DNA of 64,000 nucleotides from Algibacter miyuki (GTDB lineage: Bacteria > Bacteroidota > Bacteroidia > Flavobacteriales > Flavobacteriaceae): positions 62,001 through 126,000 of the forward strand of contig NZ_JAUFQP010000001.1 in assembly GCF_030409805.1 (NCBI RefSeq), read 5' to 3'. The notes under the pieces were generated by a model, which was not told the DNA's origin, made no database searches, and worked only from the letters and a program-made list of their open reading frames with translations. Within the stretch, counting starts at the first letter, position 1. Each line of letters begins with the position of its first letter. Of the stretch, positions 9,303 to 18,446 are shown one piece after another. The translations under genes and the position numbers were made by a program.

Positions 9303-11816
9303 ATGAACGTTTTATCATTAAAATTCAAAGTAGGTTCAAAACAGTTTTTATTAGGACTGTTTTGTTGTTTAATCCATGTTTTATGTTATGCTGGTTCGCC
9401 TATTTCAAAAGTTGTTTTCAGTAGCCCATTACAAACCCAAGCAGCAAAAGCTAATGAAACTATAACTTATAATTTTCAACTAAAAAATTTAAAAAGTACT
9501 TCGGAAACTTATACTCTTAACGTGAAACATCCGAGAGAATTGGCTAGTGAAAATATACTAAGTGTGGCATCAATAACTTTAGAACCTAGCGGAAGTTATA
9601 ACGGGACACTAAAAGTTACAGTTAGCGATAGAATACCTTTAGGCGGACAAGAAGCAAGCGCAATAGAACTGAAAGATTCCGAAGGGTATATTATTGAAAC
9701 ATTAGAGTTTATATCTGTTCGAAGTAAAGCGCATCCATTTTTATTGGCAACTAATGCTGTTTTTGAAGACACAAAACAAAAGATAAAAAACTATACTTGG
9801 GCTAAGCAAAACTTAGATAATATGTTGATGGAACTTGATGGGTTTGAGTTTCCTGAACGTAAAATTGTTAGTAAACCAAGGCCAACCAAAATATGGTCGA
9901 GCTTTGATTATAGCGCCAGCGATGGCGAAAAAGCGTTTCAGTTGGCATTGGCTTATAAATTAACGGGAAAGGCTATTTACAAGGAAAAAGTAATCAGCTT
10001 AATTAAAGCAGTTTTTGATAAGGATGAAGGTTATTTATCTATTGGAGCGGCCACGAATGGTGTCCAAGTTCATGAAGGGAATTTCTTTTTATTTATATCC
10101 GCAGCTTGCGATATTCTTTATAATGAACCAGAATTTTCTAACACAGATAAGGAAAATATTGAGGCTTCGTTTCGTTATTATTTAGAGTTGAATAAAAAAC
10201 ACATGGACGGTTTGGGGATAATGAATCATCAAGCAAGTGCTAACGCAGGTGCTATATTTGTTGCATTATATTTACAAGATATGCCACAAATAGAATATTT
10301 AACCGAAGCTGATGGCGGTATGGCAGACCAAATAGGTAAAGGAGTTATGGCTGATGGTTGGTGGTTTGAAGGGACTGGTAATTATTGTTATTTGGTGGTG
10401 CAACGCTATTCTTTGGTAGCTCAAGCTTTTGAGAATTATGGAATGGATTTATACCACAGACGATTTCCTACTAAATTCAAAAGTGAAGATTTTGAAAACT
10501 CAAAAGAAGGTTTCACAGGTATGAAATTTGACAATTGGGGACCAACTGGAAAAAACACCAGAGGTCTTGAAGATATGGTTACGCCTTACGTACCTTTTAT
10601 GGATGAAAATGCGTATTTGGTATCGACTAACGATTCCGATTTAAAAGCACCAAATGAGTTTTATGAACTGGCTTATCGCGAATATAAATTCAACGATTTA
10701 GCTTGGGTTATTAGTAAAACAGAACGCGATTCTTGGGTGTCTTTAATGTATGGCGTTCCAGAACTTCCTGAAGTGGAAGATCCTAGAACCGGGTCCGATT
10801 TTAGAGAAAATATTGGGTTGGTAGCCTTGCGCTCTCAGGGGCAAAAAGAGACTCCTGAAAATCAAATTCAAGCCTTTCTTAAATACGGTACGCATGGCGG
10901 ATGGCATGGGCAATTTGATCGTGTAAGTTTAGCGGCTTTAGACCGTAATGGACATAAATATTTTGGTTCGGAAATGGTGTGGTACGGATACGGAAAGCCT
11001 GGGTATAAAGAGTGTGTGCAAACTTCGGCAACTCATAATATGGTTATTGTTGACGAACTTCAGCAAGAGGCTGTGCCTTCCGAGCAATTGCTGTTTCATA
11101 AAGGCGATATGATGCAAGCATCGGTAGTAGAAACGAATGCCAGATGGCGACAAATTCCACGTTGGAATGCTGAAAAATTCCCACCATGGGACGATACCGA
11201 TTATGCTAACGGTTTTAACCCCATTCAGCAACGAAGAATTTCTATTGTTACAGATGATTATGTAATTCTTGCCGATTATATGAAATCGGATAAAAAACAT
11301 AATTACGATTGGTTAATTCATCCCGTTGGTTTTTCTTCTATGCAAGGCGCTAAAAAGAAGGGGATAGCACTTGAAAAGTTAAGCACAGATGGAAATTCGC
11401 CTTATAAATATTTTGAAAACGCACAGTGGTACACGGCTAAAAAAGGTGCAAAAGTGGAGTTCATTGAAGGGGAACATAAACTAGATGTGCATACAGTTTG
11501 GCCTAAAAAATCTGAGATTGTAATTAGTAACTATCCAAATGGTGGTAAACAACGACGTATTCGAAATAACCCGGATAGACGCACGTATGGTGTTCGTGTA
11601 AACGAAAAAGAGATTGTTTTTCTAAGTTTAATCGAACCTTATAAAGGGGCTTCTTCAATTGAAAAAATAGAATCGGCTTCTGAAAACGAAATTACGGTAA
11701 CCTTGAAAGATGGTAGAGTACAAGATATAAGTATCGAAAATTTAAAAGGAATACTTCCCAAGATAAAAATTACCGAAACGTTTGCTGGAAAAGTGAAGAC
11801 AGAAATAACTAAATAA
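9303..11816 (+). CDS. Heparinase II/III-type polysaccharide lyase, secreted
   Basis: Large lyase-like protein of 837 residues with a signal peptide cleaved near residue 30 (CYA-GS). Residues about 35-145 look like a beta-sandwich domain; about 150-480 form an alpha/alpha toroid, and about 490-830 match the beta-rich heparinase II/III C-terminal domain. Candidate catalytic residues by analogy with PL15/PL17/PL21 enzymes are N308-H309 (IMNHQ), Y361 or Y363 (GTGNYCY), H531/H535 (THGGWHGQFD), and H578-N579 (SATHNM). Enzymes of this fold cleave uronic-acid-containing polysaccharides by beta-elimination, which would generate exactly the unsaturated ends the GH88 gene product removes. I cannot place it in a numbered PL family by eye, so the substrate (alginate, ulvan, glycosaminoglycan-like or other) stays open. 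Confidence 0.82.
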   Translation: MNVLSLKFKVGSKQFLLGLFCCLIHVLCYAGSPISKVVFSSPLQTQAAKANETITYNFQLKNLKSTSETYTLNVKHPRELASENILSVASITLEPSGSYNGTLKVTVSDRIPLGGQEASAIELKDSEGYIIETLEFISVRSKAHPFLLATNAVFEDTKQKIKNYTWAKQNLDNMLMELDGFEFPERKIVSKPRPTKIWSSFDYSASDGEKAFQLALAYKLTGKAIYKEKVISLIKAVFDKDEGYLSIGAATNGVQVHEGNFFLFISAACDILYNEPEFSNTDKENIEASFRYYLELNKKHMDGLGIMNHQASANAGAIFVALYLQDMPQIEYLTEADGGMADQIGKGVMADGWWFEGTGNYCYLVVQRYSLVAQAFENYGMDLYHRRFPTKFKSEDFENSKEGFTGMKFDNWGPTGKNTRGLEDMVTPYVPFMDENAYLVSTNDSDLKAPNEFYELAYREYKFNDLAWVISKTERDSWVSLMYGVPELPEVEDPRTGSDFRENIGLVALRSQGQKETPENQIQAFLKYGTHGGWHGQFDRVSLAALDRNGHKYFGSEMVWYGYGKPGYKECVQTSATHNMVIVDELQQEAVPSEQLLFHKGDMMQASVVETNARWRQIPRWNAEKFPPWDDTDYANGFNPIQQRRISIVTDDYVILADYMKSDKKHNYDWLIHPVGFSSMQGAKKKGIALEKLSTDGNSPYKYFENAQWYTAKKGAKVEFIEGEHKLDVHTVWPKKSEIVISNYPNGGKQRRIRNNPDRRTYGVRVNEKEIVFLSLIEPYKGASSIEKIESASENEITVTLKDGRVQDISIENLKGILPKIKITETFAGKVKTEITK

Positions 11817-11923
11817 CCATGTGGGAGGCAAAGAAAGGCTCAACAAAAAGGCATGTCACATAGATAATTTTGATGTAGAAAACATTTGTAGTTGTAAAAT
11901 ATAAATCATTAATTAAATCAGTT

Positions 11924-11962
11924 AAAAAACCATCGTATTGTAGTTTTATAGGGTGGTTTTTT
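11924..11962. terminator. Rho-independent terminator after the lyase gene
   Basis: Bases 11924-11934 (AAAAAACCATC) pair with 11952-11962 (GGTGGTTTTTT) in an 11-bp stem with one G-U pair, followed by further T runs to about 11980. It lies 108 bp after the lyase stop and probably separates the degradative operon from the oxidative module that starts at 12097. Confidence 0.75.
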
Positions 11963-12096
11963 GCTGATTTTTTGTTTTTTAACATGTTATTTTATGGATG
12001 TGCAAAAATAGTATCGTTAATAGTCAGTATTTTGGAAGATTAGCTTTCCAATATTGATTAAAATTGTTTTTTGAAAATTAAACGCTTCTAAAGAGT

Positions 12097-15000
12097 ATGA
12101 AACGCATTTTATTAATAGCCATTATTTTAACCTTAATACTTTTAGGGCTTTTCTTGATTCCGCTTACGGGTGAAGTAGAAAATACAATGGTATTTTTCCT
12201 TGGACGATTCCATCCCATTTTACTACACCTTCCCATAGGTGCATTAATTGTATTGTTTTTCATGGAAATTATTAATGGTTTGCGCCCAGAGCTTAATTTA
12301 GATGCTGCTTGTAAACTGTTGCTTTGGTTTTCCGTTTTCAGTATAGTTCCAACGCTTATTTTGGGCTTTTTATTAGCTTCATCAGGAAATTATAATGAAG
12401 AGTTACTCGATTTACATAAATGGCTTGGTTGGTTTACCGCACTTAGCGCAATTTGGTTGTTGGTATTACGTCAAAAAACACCTGCAAATAACGAAAAGCA
12501 AGTTACCAAATTCTATAAAATTGTTTTATTTGTAAATGTTGTATTGCTTACTTTAACGGGGCATTACGGCGGTTCATTAACGCATGGAGCAACGTATTTA
12601 ACCAAACATATGCCGTCTGGCTTAAAAGCAGCGTTGGGTGTCAATGCTAATGAAGGAGAATATATGGCTGTAAATACGGTTAGCGATTCCACATCTGTAG
12701 AAGCTTTGCATTTTAAAAATAAAGTGAAACCTGTTTTGGAAACCTATTGTTTTGAGTGCCATGGAGCAGATAAACAAAAGGGAGATGTGCGTTTGGATGT
12801 GTTGCATTGGGACATGATAAACGGACATGATGCTGAAGGTTGGCATGCCGCTTTAGATATGATAAATTCTGGGGAAATGCCTCCGAAGAAAGAAGCACAA
12901 TTGGATGCTGATGAGCGTCGCGCTGTAGTAGATTGGATGACGGAGAATTTAGAGCAAGCTGCCATTGCTAAAAATAGCGCGAACAAAGGTGTGATGCGTA
13001 GGTTGACCAAAAAGCAATACACTAATTCGTTAAACGAATTACTCGATGTTCATGTTAATTTTGGAGATGTTTTACCAGACGATGGTAAGTCGGAAATGGG
13101 CTATAGTAATAATGGAAATATCCTTCAAACTTCAGCATTACATATTGATTATTATCAGAAAATAGCACGTGAAGCATTAGATAAAGCCATCGTTTTTGGA
13201 GGTAAACCAGAAACTAAACGCTATAAAGTAACTTTAGGGAAAAATATAGGTGATGGAAAAACTGGCGCCGAGTATGGAGGGTATCAAACCGCTGCTATTA
13301 GTAATAAAGATTTGCGTGTTGATATTTTGGATGAAGAAGGAGTACCTTTCGGAAATTCTTTCAGTAAAGAAAAAGATACCATAAAACGTCTAAAAAATAA
13401 AATAGGCATTGGTATGCGAGGTTCTGCCAGTAATCGTTACAGTGTGGTGAAAGAGGGTATGCTACTAAATTCGGCGTTACCAGCACGAGAGGTGACTCCA
13501 AAATCTTGGCAAGGGCCTTCACCAAATTTAAAATTATTAGTTAAAGAAGATTTTCCAAGAACAGGCGATTTTGTGTTTCGCGTAGAAGCTTCAAAAGGAT
13601 ACAATGCAATATCTGTAGAACGTTTAATCGATTTAAGAAACGATGAACCTGCTAGAAAAACCCAAAAAGCAGTTCGTATAGCAGCAAAGGATATTAAAAA
13701 GACGAAAGGCTTTGTTTTAAAGGATAACCGCTGGTTAGTGGCCGAGAATGTAGCAACTAATGTAAAAACTCAGTTTAAATACCATGTGCCTAAATCGGGT
13801 ATTTATCAAGTCGATTTAGTACATCCTTATGTGTCTGAAGACGCTATGCCATCCTATCAATTAAGCCTTTTGGGTAATAATAAAGAAGGTCGCGTAGGTG
13901 AACGTTTATACATGGATAAAGGCCTTATAGATGCAGATGAAATTGTTACACCAGTAACATTGGCGTATTTATCTGAAGGTGAGCACAAAGCTTATATTGG
14001 CGGTAAGTTTTTTGTAGGCTTTAGCCATATTGTACTTACGCCGTTACCTGAAGATGATCCTTTACCAAAAACGTTAGCAGAAGAAGCAGATAGAAATAAT
14101 ATAAAATATGCCGATGTTAATCCGTCGATACAAGTATTTGCAGGATCTAGAACCGATGATGGTATGGATTACAAAACCTTTGGTGATGCGATAGAGGTTA
14201 CAACGCCAATGGGAGAATATCAAACCTTTGAGTTTAAAGGACGTTTAGAAAATTTGCCAATTCCGTTAGGTAGTGCGCAGGTTAGTGGCGATTTAGCTAA
14301 TATACTTACTGTTGGTCTATGGAATAATCACCTTGTTAAAGACGGAAGTTTCAATGGGCCTCCATTGCTAATAAAATCAGTAGAATTCGAGGCGCCGTAT
14401 CATCCAGTTTGGCCTCCCGAAAGCCATACAAAACTGTTCTTCGATTCGCCGAACAAGATTGATATAGAACTTTATACAGAAGAAGTACTTACACGTTTCA
14501 TGGAACGCGCGTTTAGACGTTCACTTAACCCAGGAGAACTTAATCGTTACATGGATTTCTGGCGTAGTGTTAAGGATGATTTCGAACGTTATGAAGATGG
14601 TGTTAAGGAAGTTATGGTTGCTGTGTTATGTTCTCCAAATTTCATATATTTGTTTGAACCTGAGGTTCCTGAAGGTGAAAAGTCGAAAAAATCTACGGAT
14701 GAGTTTTACTTGGCATCCCAATTATCTTATTTTTTATGGAATTCGCCTCCAGATGAAAAATTGAGTGCTTTAGCGGCTACAAGCGATTTATATGATGACT
14801 TGCCAGAGCAAATTGAGCGCATGGTAGACGACCCTAAAATAACACGAATGATTCATTCTTTTACTTATGAATGGCTTCGTTTAGATCGTCATAAAAGTAT
14901 GGATACCGATGTTGGTGTATATAAAGATTATACCCGCTTTGTGAAAGAAGATATGTTTAAAGAAACCTATGCTTTTATTCAACATATATTGAAAAACGAT

Positions 15001-15732
15001 TTGAGTATTATGAATTTCATTGATTCAGATTTTGCTATGCTGAATCAAAACCTTGCTGAATTCTATGGTATCGATGGTGTTAAGGGGAATGAGTTTAGAC
15101 CAGTTACTTTACCAAAAGAAGCGCAGCGAGGTGGTTTACTCTCGCAAGGTTCATTTTTAAATGGGCATTCCGATGGAGTTCAAGCACATCCAATAAAAAG
15201 AGCTGTTTGGTTGAAAGAAAAAATATTAGGCGATACACCACCACCACCACCACCAAATGTACCGGAATTAGCAACCGATACCCCAGGTTTTGAAAAAATG
15301 ACGTTAAAAGAACAGTTGTTCTTACATAGAAATAAAACCTCGTGTTTAAATTGTCATCATAAAATAGACCCGTTTGGTGTGGTATTTGAAAATTATGATG
15401 CCGTTGGAAGATTTCAATCTATGGCAAAAGGAAAACCTATTGATGTAAAATCAAAATTACCAGATGGTACTGAAATTGAAGGTGTACAAGGTATAAAAGA
15501 TTATATTTTAAGATTGAAGCAGGAAGATTTTACACGCGCTTTAGTTGAAAATATTTATGCTTACGCCTTAGGTCGCGATGTGGGGTTTGCTGATGAAAAA
15601 GAAATTAATCGTATTGTAAAAGAAGTTGTAGAGGATGATTATCGCTTTAAAACAGTGATAGAACAAGTTGTTTTAAGTCCGTCATTTTATAAAAAAGAAC
15701 AAAGTTGGTTTAACAAAATATTTGGATCATGA
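12097..15732 (+). CDS. Membrane-anchored multi-domain c-type cytochrome (PSCyt1/DUF1587/DUF1592/DUF1588/DUF1585-like)
   Basis: A 1211-residue protein. The first 165 residues hold a hydrophobic anchor plus a DUF2231-like bundle of membrane helices. Next comes a planctomycete-type cytochrome c domain with haem motif C218-F-E-C221-H222 and the SGEMPPKKEAQL signature. A DUF1587-like segment begins RRLTKKQYTNSLNELL (about 300). The C-terminal third matches DUF1595/1592 (FMERAFRRSLNPGEL, SPNFIYLFE), DUF1588 (SHLNG-like SFLNGHSDGVQAHPIKRAVWLKEKILG, and a second CxxCH at C1083-L-N-C1086-H1087), and DUF1585 (FTRALVENIYAYALGRDVG). These families are abundant in Planctomycetes and Verrucomicrobia and are thought to serve oxidative metabolism of complex carbon. 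The stop overlaps the start of the DUF1552 gene (ATGA), the usual partner. The substrate and electron acceptor are unknown. Confidence 0.85.
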   Translation: MKRILLIAIILTLILLGLFLIPLTGEVENTMVFFLGRFHPILLHLPIGALIVLFFMEIINGLRPELNLDAACKLLLWFSVFSIVPTLILGFLLASSGNYNEELLDLHKWLGWFTALSAIWLLVLRQKTPANNEKQVTKFYKIVLFVNVVLLTLTGHYGGSLTHGATYLTKHMPSGLKAALGVNANEGEYMAVNTVSDSTSVEALHFKNKVKPVLETYCFECHGADKQKGDVRLDVLHWDMINGHDAEGWHAALDMINSGEMPPKKEAQLDADERRAVVDWMTENLEQAAIAKNSANKGVMRRLTKKQYTNSLNELLDVHVNFGDVLPDDGKSEMGYSNNGNILQTSALHIDYYQKIAREALDKAIVFGGKPETKRYKVTLGKNIGDGKTGAEYGGYQTAAISNKDLRVDILDEEGVPFGNSFSKEKDTIKRLKNKIGIGMRGSASNRYSVVKEGMLLNSALPAREVTPKSWQGPSPNLKLLVKEDFPRTGDFVFRVEASKGYNAISVERLIDLRNDEPARKTQKAVRIAAKDIKKTKGFVLKDNRWLVAENVATNVKTQFKYHVPKSGIYQVDLVHPYVSEDAMPSYQLSLLGNNKEGRVGERLYMDKGLIDADEIVTPVTLAYLSEGEHKAYIGGKFFVGFSHIVLTPLPEDDPLPKTLAEEADRNNIKYADVNPSIQVFAGSRTDDGMDYKTFGDAIEVTTPMGEYQTFEFKGRLENLPIPLGSAQVSGDLANILTVGLWNNHLVKDGSFNGPPLLIKSVEFEAPYHPVWPPESHTKLFFDSPNKIDIELYTEEVLTRFMERAFRRSLNPGELNRYMDFWRSVKDDFERYEDGVKEVMVAVLCSPNFIYLFEPEVPEGEKSKKSTDEFYLASQLSYFLWNSPPDEKLSALAATSDLYDDLPEQIERMVDDPKITRMIHSFTYEWLRLDRHKSMDTDVGVYKDYTRFVKEDMFKETYAFIQHILKNDLSIMNFIDSDFAMLNQNLAEFYGIDGVKGNEFRPVTLPKEAQRGGLLSQGSFLNGHSDGVQAHPIKRAVWLKEKILGDTPPPPPPNVPELATDTPGFEKMTLKEQLFLHRNKTSCLNCHHKIDPFGVVFENYDAVGRFQSMAKGKPIDVKSKLPDGTEIEGVQGIKDYILRLKQEDFTRALVENIYAYALGRDVGFADEKEINRIVKEVVEDDYRFKTVIEQVVLSPSFYKKEQSWFNKIFGS

Positions 15733-17072
15733 GTAAAAAACCTTGGCATTTAGATCGTCGTACGTTTATTAAAGGATTGGGAGTAGCTTGTATGCTGCCT
15801 TATTTTGAAGGTATGGCCATGAGTAGTTTTTCAAAATTTATAGAACCTGCAATACCTAAACGTATGTGTTTTCTATATTTTCCAAATGGAGTAGGTATTC
15901 CACCTAAAGAAAGTCCGTATTACAAAGATTGGAGTTGGTTTCCTACGGAAGAAGGTACCGATTATAAACTAACAAAAACACTATCTCCTTTAGAAGCTCA
16001 TCGTAATGATATTTCCATTATGGGCGGTTTAAGTCACCCGTATAGTCGTAATGTTTTAGGACATATGGCGGGAGATTCTTGGTTAACAGGGGGTGATTTA
16101 CGTGGAGAGTATAAAAACAGTGTTTCGGTAGATCAAGTTGCGGCCGAAAAATTAAGTAAATACACACGTTTTCCTTCTTTATCATTATCAACTGATGGTG
16201 GTGTGGGGTATAAATCTAGAACATCAACCTTATCTTTTAATTCGTCAGGAAAGCCATTACCTTCAGAACATCGCCAACGTGAAATTTTTGAGCGTTACTT
16301 TTCTCCAAGCGGAGGTGCTTCAACCCTTGAAAGACGTAAAAGTTTAAATCAAGGTAAGAAAATTGTTGATTTGGTTTTAGAAGATAGTAAAAACCTAGAA
16401 AAGCGTTTGGGCGCCAATGATAAAGCGAAATTAGACGAATACTTAACATCGCTTAACCAAGTAGAACAACAGGTAGAGCGTAATGATAAATGGTTGGATG
16501 TACCCATGCAAGAGTTTGATGCAAGTTTAATTAATATGGATGTAGATCCAGCAACGGCGCCAGATGATTATGTAAAATCCATGATGGATTTAATGGTACT
16601 TGGTTTTCAAACTGATGCAACACGAGTGATGACTTACATGATGGCGCGTGAAGACGGTATGGGCTTTGGTGATAATTTCCCGAAAATAGCCTTAGGCTTA
16701 AAAGGACATCATAGTATTTCTCATGATAAAACTTCTGGCCATTGGAAAGATTGGGGACGTTTAGATCAATGGTATGCTAAGAATTTTGCATACTTTATAG
16801 ATAAAATGAAAACCACAGAAGATGCTCATGGTTCTTTATTAGATAATTCACTTATTCTTTATGGAAGCGCTTGTAGTTCAACGCATAATGCTAGAAATTG
16901 CCCACTTGTTTTAGCAGGAGGTTCTAATCTAGGTGTTAAGCACGGCGCATATACCAAGTTTAACGAAAAAGAGGTGCGATTATCAAACCTTTTTGTGAGT
17001 ATGCTTAATAAGGTAGATGTGCCAACTGAAAATTTTTCAGATAGTACAGGGCCATTACCGGCTATTTTTTAA
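15729..17072 (+). CDS. DUF1552 protein with twin-arginine signal
   Basis: A 447-residue protein with the N-terminal twin-arginine motif DRRTFIKGLG (R10, R11), so probably exported folded by Tat. The body shows DUF1552 signatures, including RMCFLYFPNGV (about 45-55), SIMGGLSHPYSRNVLGHMAGDSWLTG (about 97-122) and the C-terminal LLDNSLILYGSACSSTHNARNCPLVLAGG. DUF1552 genes are almost always paired with the DUF1587/1592-type cytochromes, as here, where the genes overlap by 4 bp. The fold resembles alkaline-phosphatase/sulfatase-like or DUF1501 proteins, but no biochemical activity is known to me. Tat export suggests a cofactor is inserted before transport, which would fit a redox partner of the cytochrome. 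Confidence 0.85.
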   Translation: MSKKPWHLDRRTFIKGLGVACMLPYFEGMAMSSFSKFIEPAIPKRMCFLYFPNGVGIPPKESPYYKDWSWFPTEEGTDYKLTKTLSPLEAHRNDISIMGGLSHPYSRNVLGHMAGDSWLTGGDLRGEYKNSVSVDQVAAEKLSKYTRFPSLSLSTDGGVGYKSRTSTLSFNSSGKPLPSEHRQREIFERYFSPSGGASTLERRKSLNQGKKIVDLVLEDSKNLEKRLGANDKAKLDEYLTSLNQVEQQVERNDKWLDVPMQEFDASLINMDVDPATAPDDYVKSMMDLMVLGFQTDATRVMTYMMAREDGMGFGDNFPKIALGLKGHHSISHDKTSGHWKDWGRLDQWYAKNFAYFIDKMKTTEDAHGSLLDNSLILYGSACSSTHNARNCPLVLAGGSNLGVKHGAYTKFNEKEVRLSNLFVSMLNKVDVPTENFSDSTGPLPAIF

Positions 17073-17117
17073 ATATAAAATAAACAACTAACTAATAAAT
17101 TAAATCAAATTATATAG

Positions 17118-18446
17118 ATGAGTAAAAAAGCACGCATTCCTGTTGTAAGCAAAGAATTATTATTTCCTTTTATCATTATAACCTCTTTGTTTGCTTTATG
17201 GGGTATTGCTAACGATTTAACAAATCCAATGGTATCTGCTTTCAAAAAAGTAATGCCAGAATTATCAAATATTCAGGCGTCTTTAGTACAGTTTGCTTTT
17301 TATTTTGGGTATTTCTTTATGGCATTTCCGGCGGCTTTATTTATTAGACGGTTTAGTTATAAATCGGGAATTTTACTAGGTTTATCGCTTTATGCTATTG
17401 GTGCATTTTTGTTTTATCCGGCAGCTAAATATGAGGAATATAATTATTTTTTAATTTCATTATGGGTAATTACCTGCGGATTGGCTTTTTTAGAAACTAC
17501 TGCAAATCCTTTAATTCTTGCTTTAGGTGATAAAAGAACCGCGACACAACGCTTAAATTTAGCACAAGCTTTTAATCCGGTGGGGTCGCTTACCGGAATG
17601 ATTATTGCTCAAGTTTTTGTACTTCAGGCTTTGCGTTCAGATGATTATACAGCTGAAGCTTATAATGCATTAGCATCATCAGAATTGGCAGCTATTCGTG
17701 AAAACGATTTAAGTGTTATCAGTATTCCGTATTTAAGTTTAGGTGTTTTGGTTTTAATTATTATGGCCATTATTGTGTTTACAAAAATTCCGAAAACGGC
17801 TGTAGAAGATAAAATGAGTTTAAAAGATTCATTAAAAAAATTGACTGCCAATAAAACCTATTTAAAAGGCGTTTTAGCTCAGGCAGCTTGTGTGGGTTCG
17901 CAAATTATGTGTTGGACGTATATTTTTCATTACGTAGATAATCTAAATGAAACTACCGGGAGTACTATTACGGCAACGAATTACAATGTGGCTGCGATGG
18001 TTTTATTCTTATCTGGGCGTTGGATTGGCACAGCTTTAATGAAAAAAGTAAATCCACCAAAAGTGTTAATGTTATTTGGTTTAGGTGGCGCTTTAGCAAG
18101 TGTTGGAGCTATTGTATTGCCAGGAATGGCTGGGTTAATTTCTTTAGTAGCTATTTCCGTTTTTATGTCTATCATGTTTCCTACCATTTATGGTATTGCT
18201 CTAAAAGATATGGGAGATGAAGCTAAAATTGGTTCTGCTGGATTAGTTATGGCAATTGTAGGAGGTGCGCTTATGCCTATTATTCAGGCGGCTATTTTAG
18301 ATTTAGGTGGCGATGGTTTGGCCGATATTAGTTTTTTAGGCTACATACCAGAGGTTAATTTATCATTTATTCTACCTGCTTTATCATTAGCTTTTGTTGG
18401 TTATTACGGTTACAACAGTATCAAAACGGTAGTGCGAAATGATTAG
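17118..18446 (+). CDS. fucP: MFS sugar permease, FucP (L-fucose:H+ symporter) family
   Basis: A 442-residue, 12-helix major facilitator protein. The N-terminal LFPFIIITSLFALWGIANDLTNPMV, the paired FGYFFMAFPAA and the LAFLETTANPLILALG segment are typical of the FucP branch, which moves fucose, glucose/galactose or other monosaccharides with protons. It begins 45 bp after the DUF1552 gene and its last 8 bp overlap the start of the PQQ-type gene, so all four genes from 12097 are likely co-transcribed. The symbol denotes the family; the sugar is not proven. A deoxy or oxidised sugar would be in keeping with its oxidative neighbours. Confidence 0.85.
   Translation: MSKKARIPVVSKELLFPFIIITSLFALWGIANDLTNPMVSAFKKVMPELSNIQASLVQFAFYFGYFFMAFPAALFIRRFSYKSGILLGLSLYAIGAFLFYPAAKYEEYNYFLISLWVITCGLAFLETTANPLILALGDKRTATQRLNLAQAFNPVGSLTGMIIAQVFVLQALRSDDYTAEAYNALASSELAAIRENDLSVISIPYLSLGVLVLIIMAIIVFTKIPKTAVEDKMSLKDSLKKLTANKTYLKGVLAQAACVGSQIMCWTYIFHYVDNLNETTGSTITATNYNVAAMVLFLSGRWIGTALMKKVNPPKVLMLFGLGGALASVGAIVLPGMAGLISLVAISVFMSIMFPTIYGIALKDMGDEAKIGSAGLVMAIVGGALMPIIQAAILDLGGDGLADISFLGYIPEVNLSFILPALSLAFVGYYGYNSIKTVVRND

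Noticed and set aside
11997-12060. Inverted repeat TTGGAA/TTCCAA and possible promoter before the cytochrome gene
   Set aside because: Only a 6-bp stem, and the nearby TATTTTGG does not fit TAnnTTTG at the right place; no promoter called.
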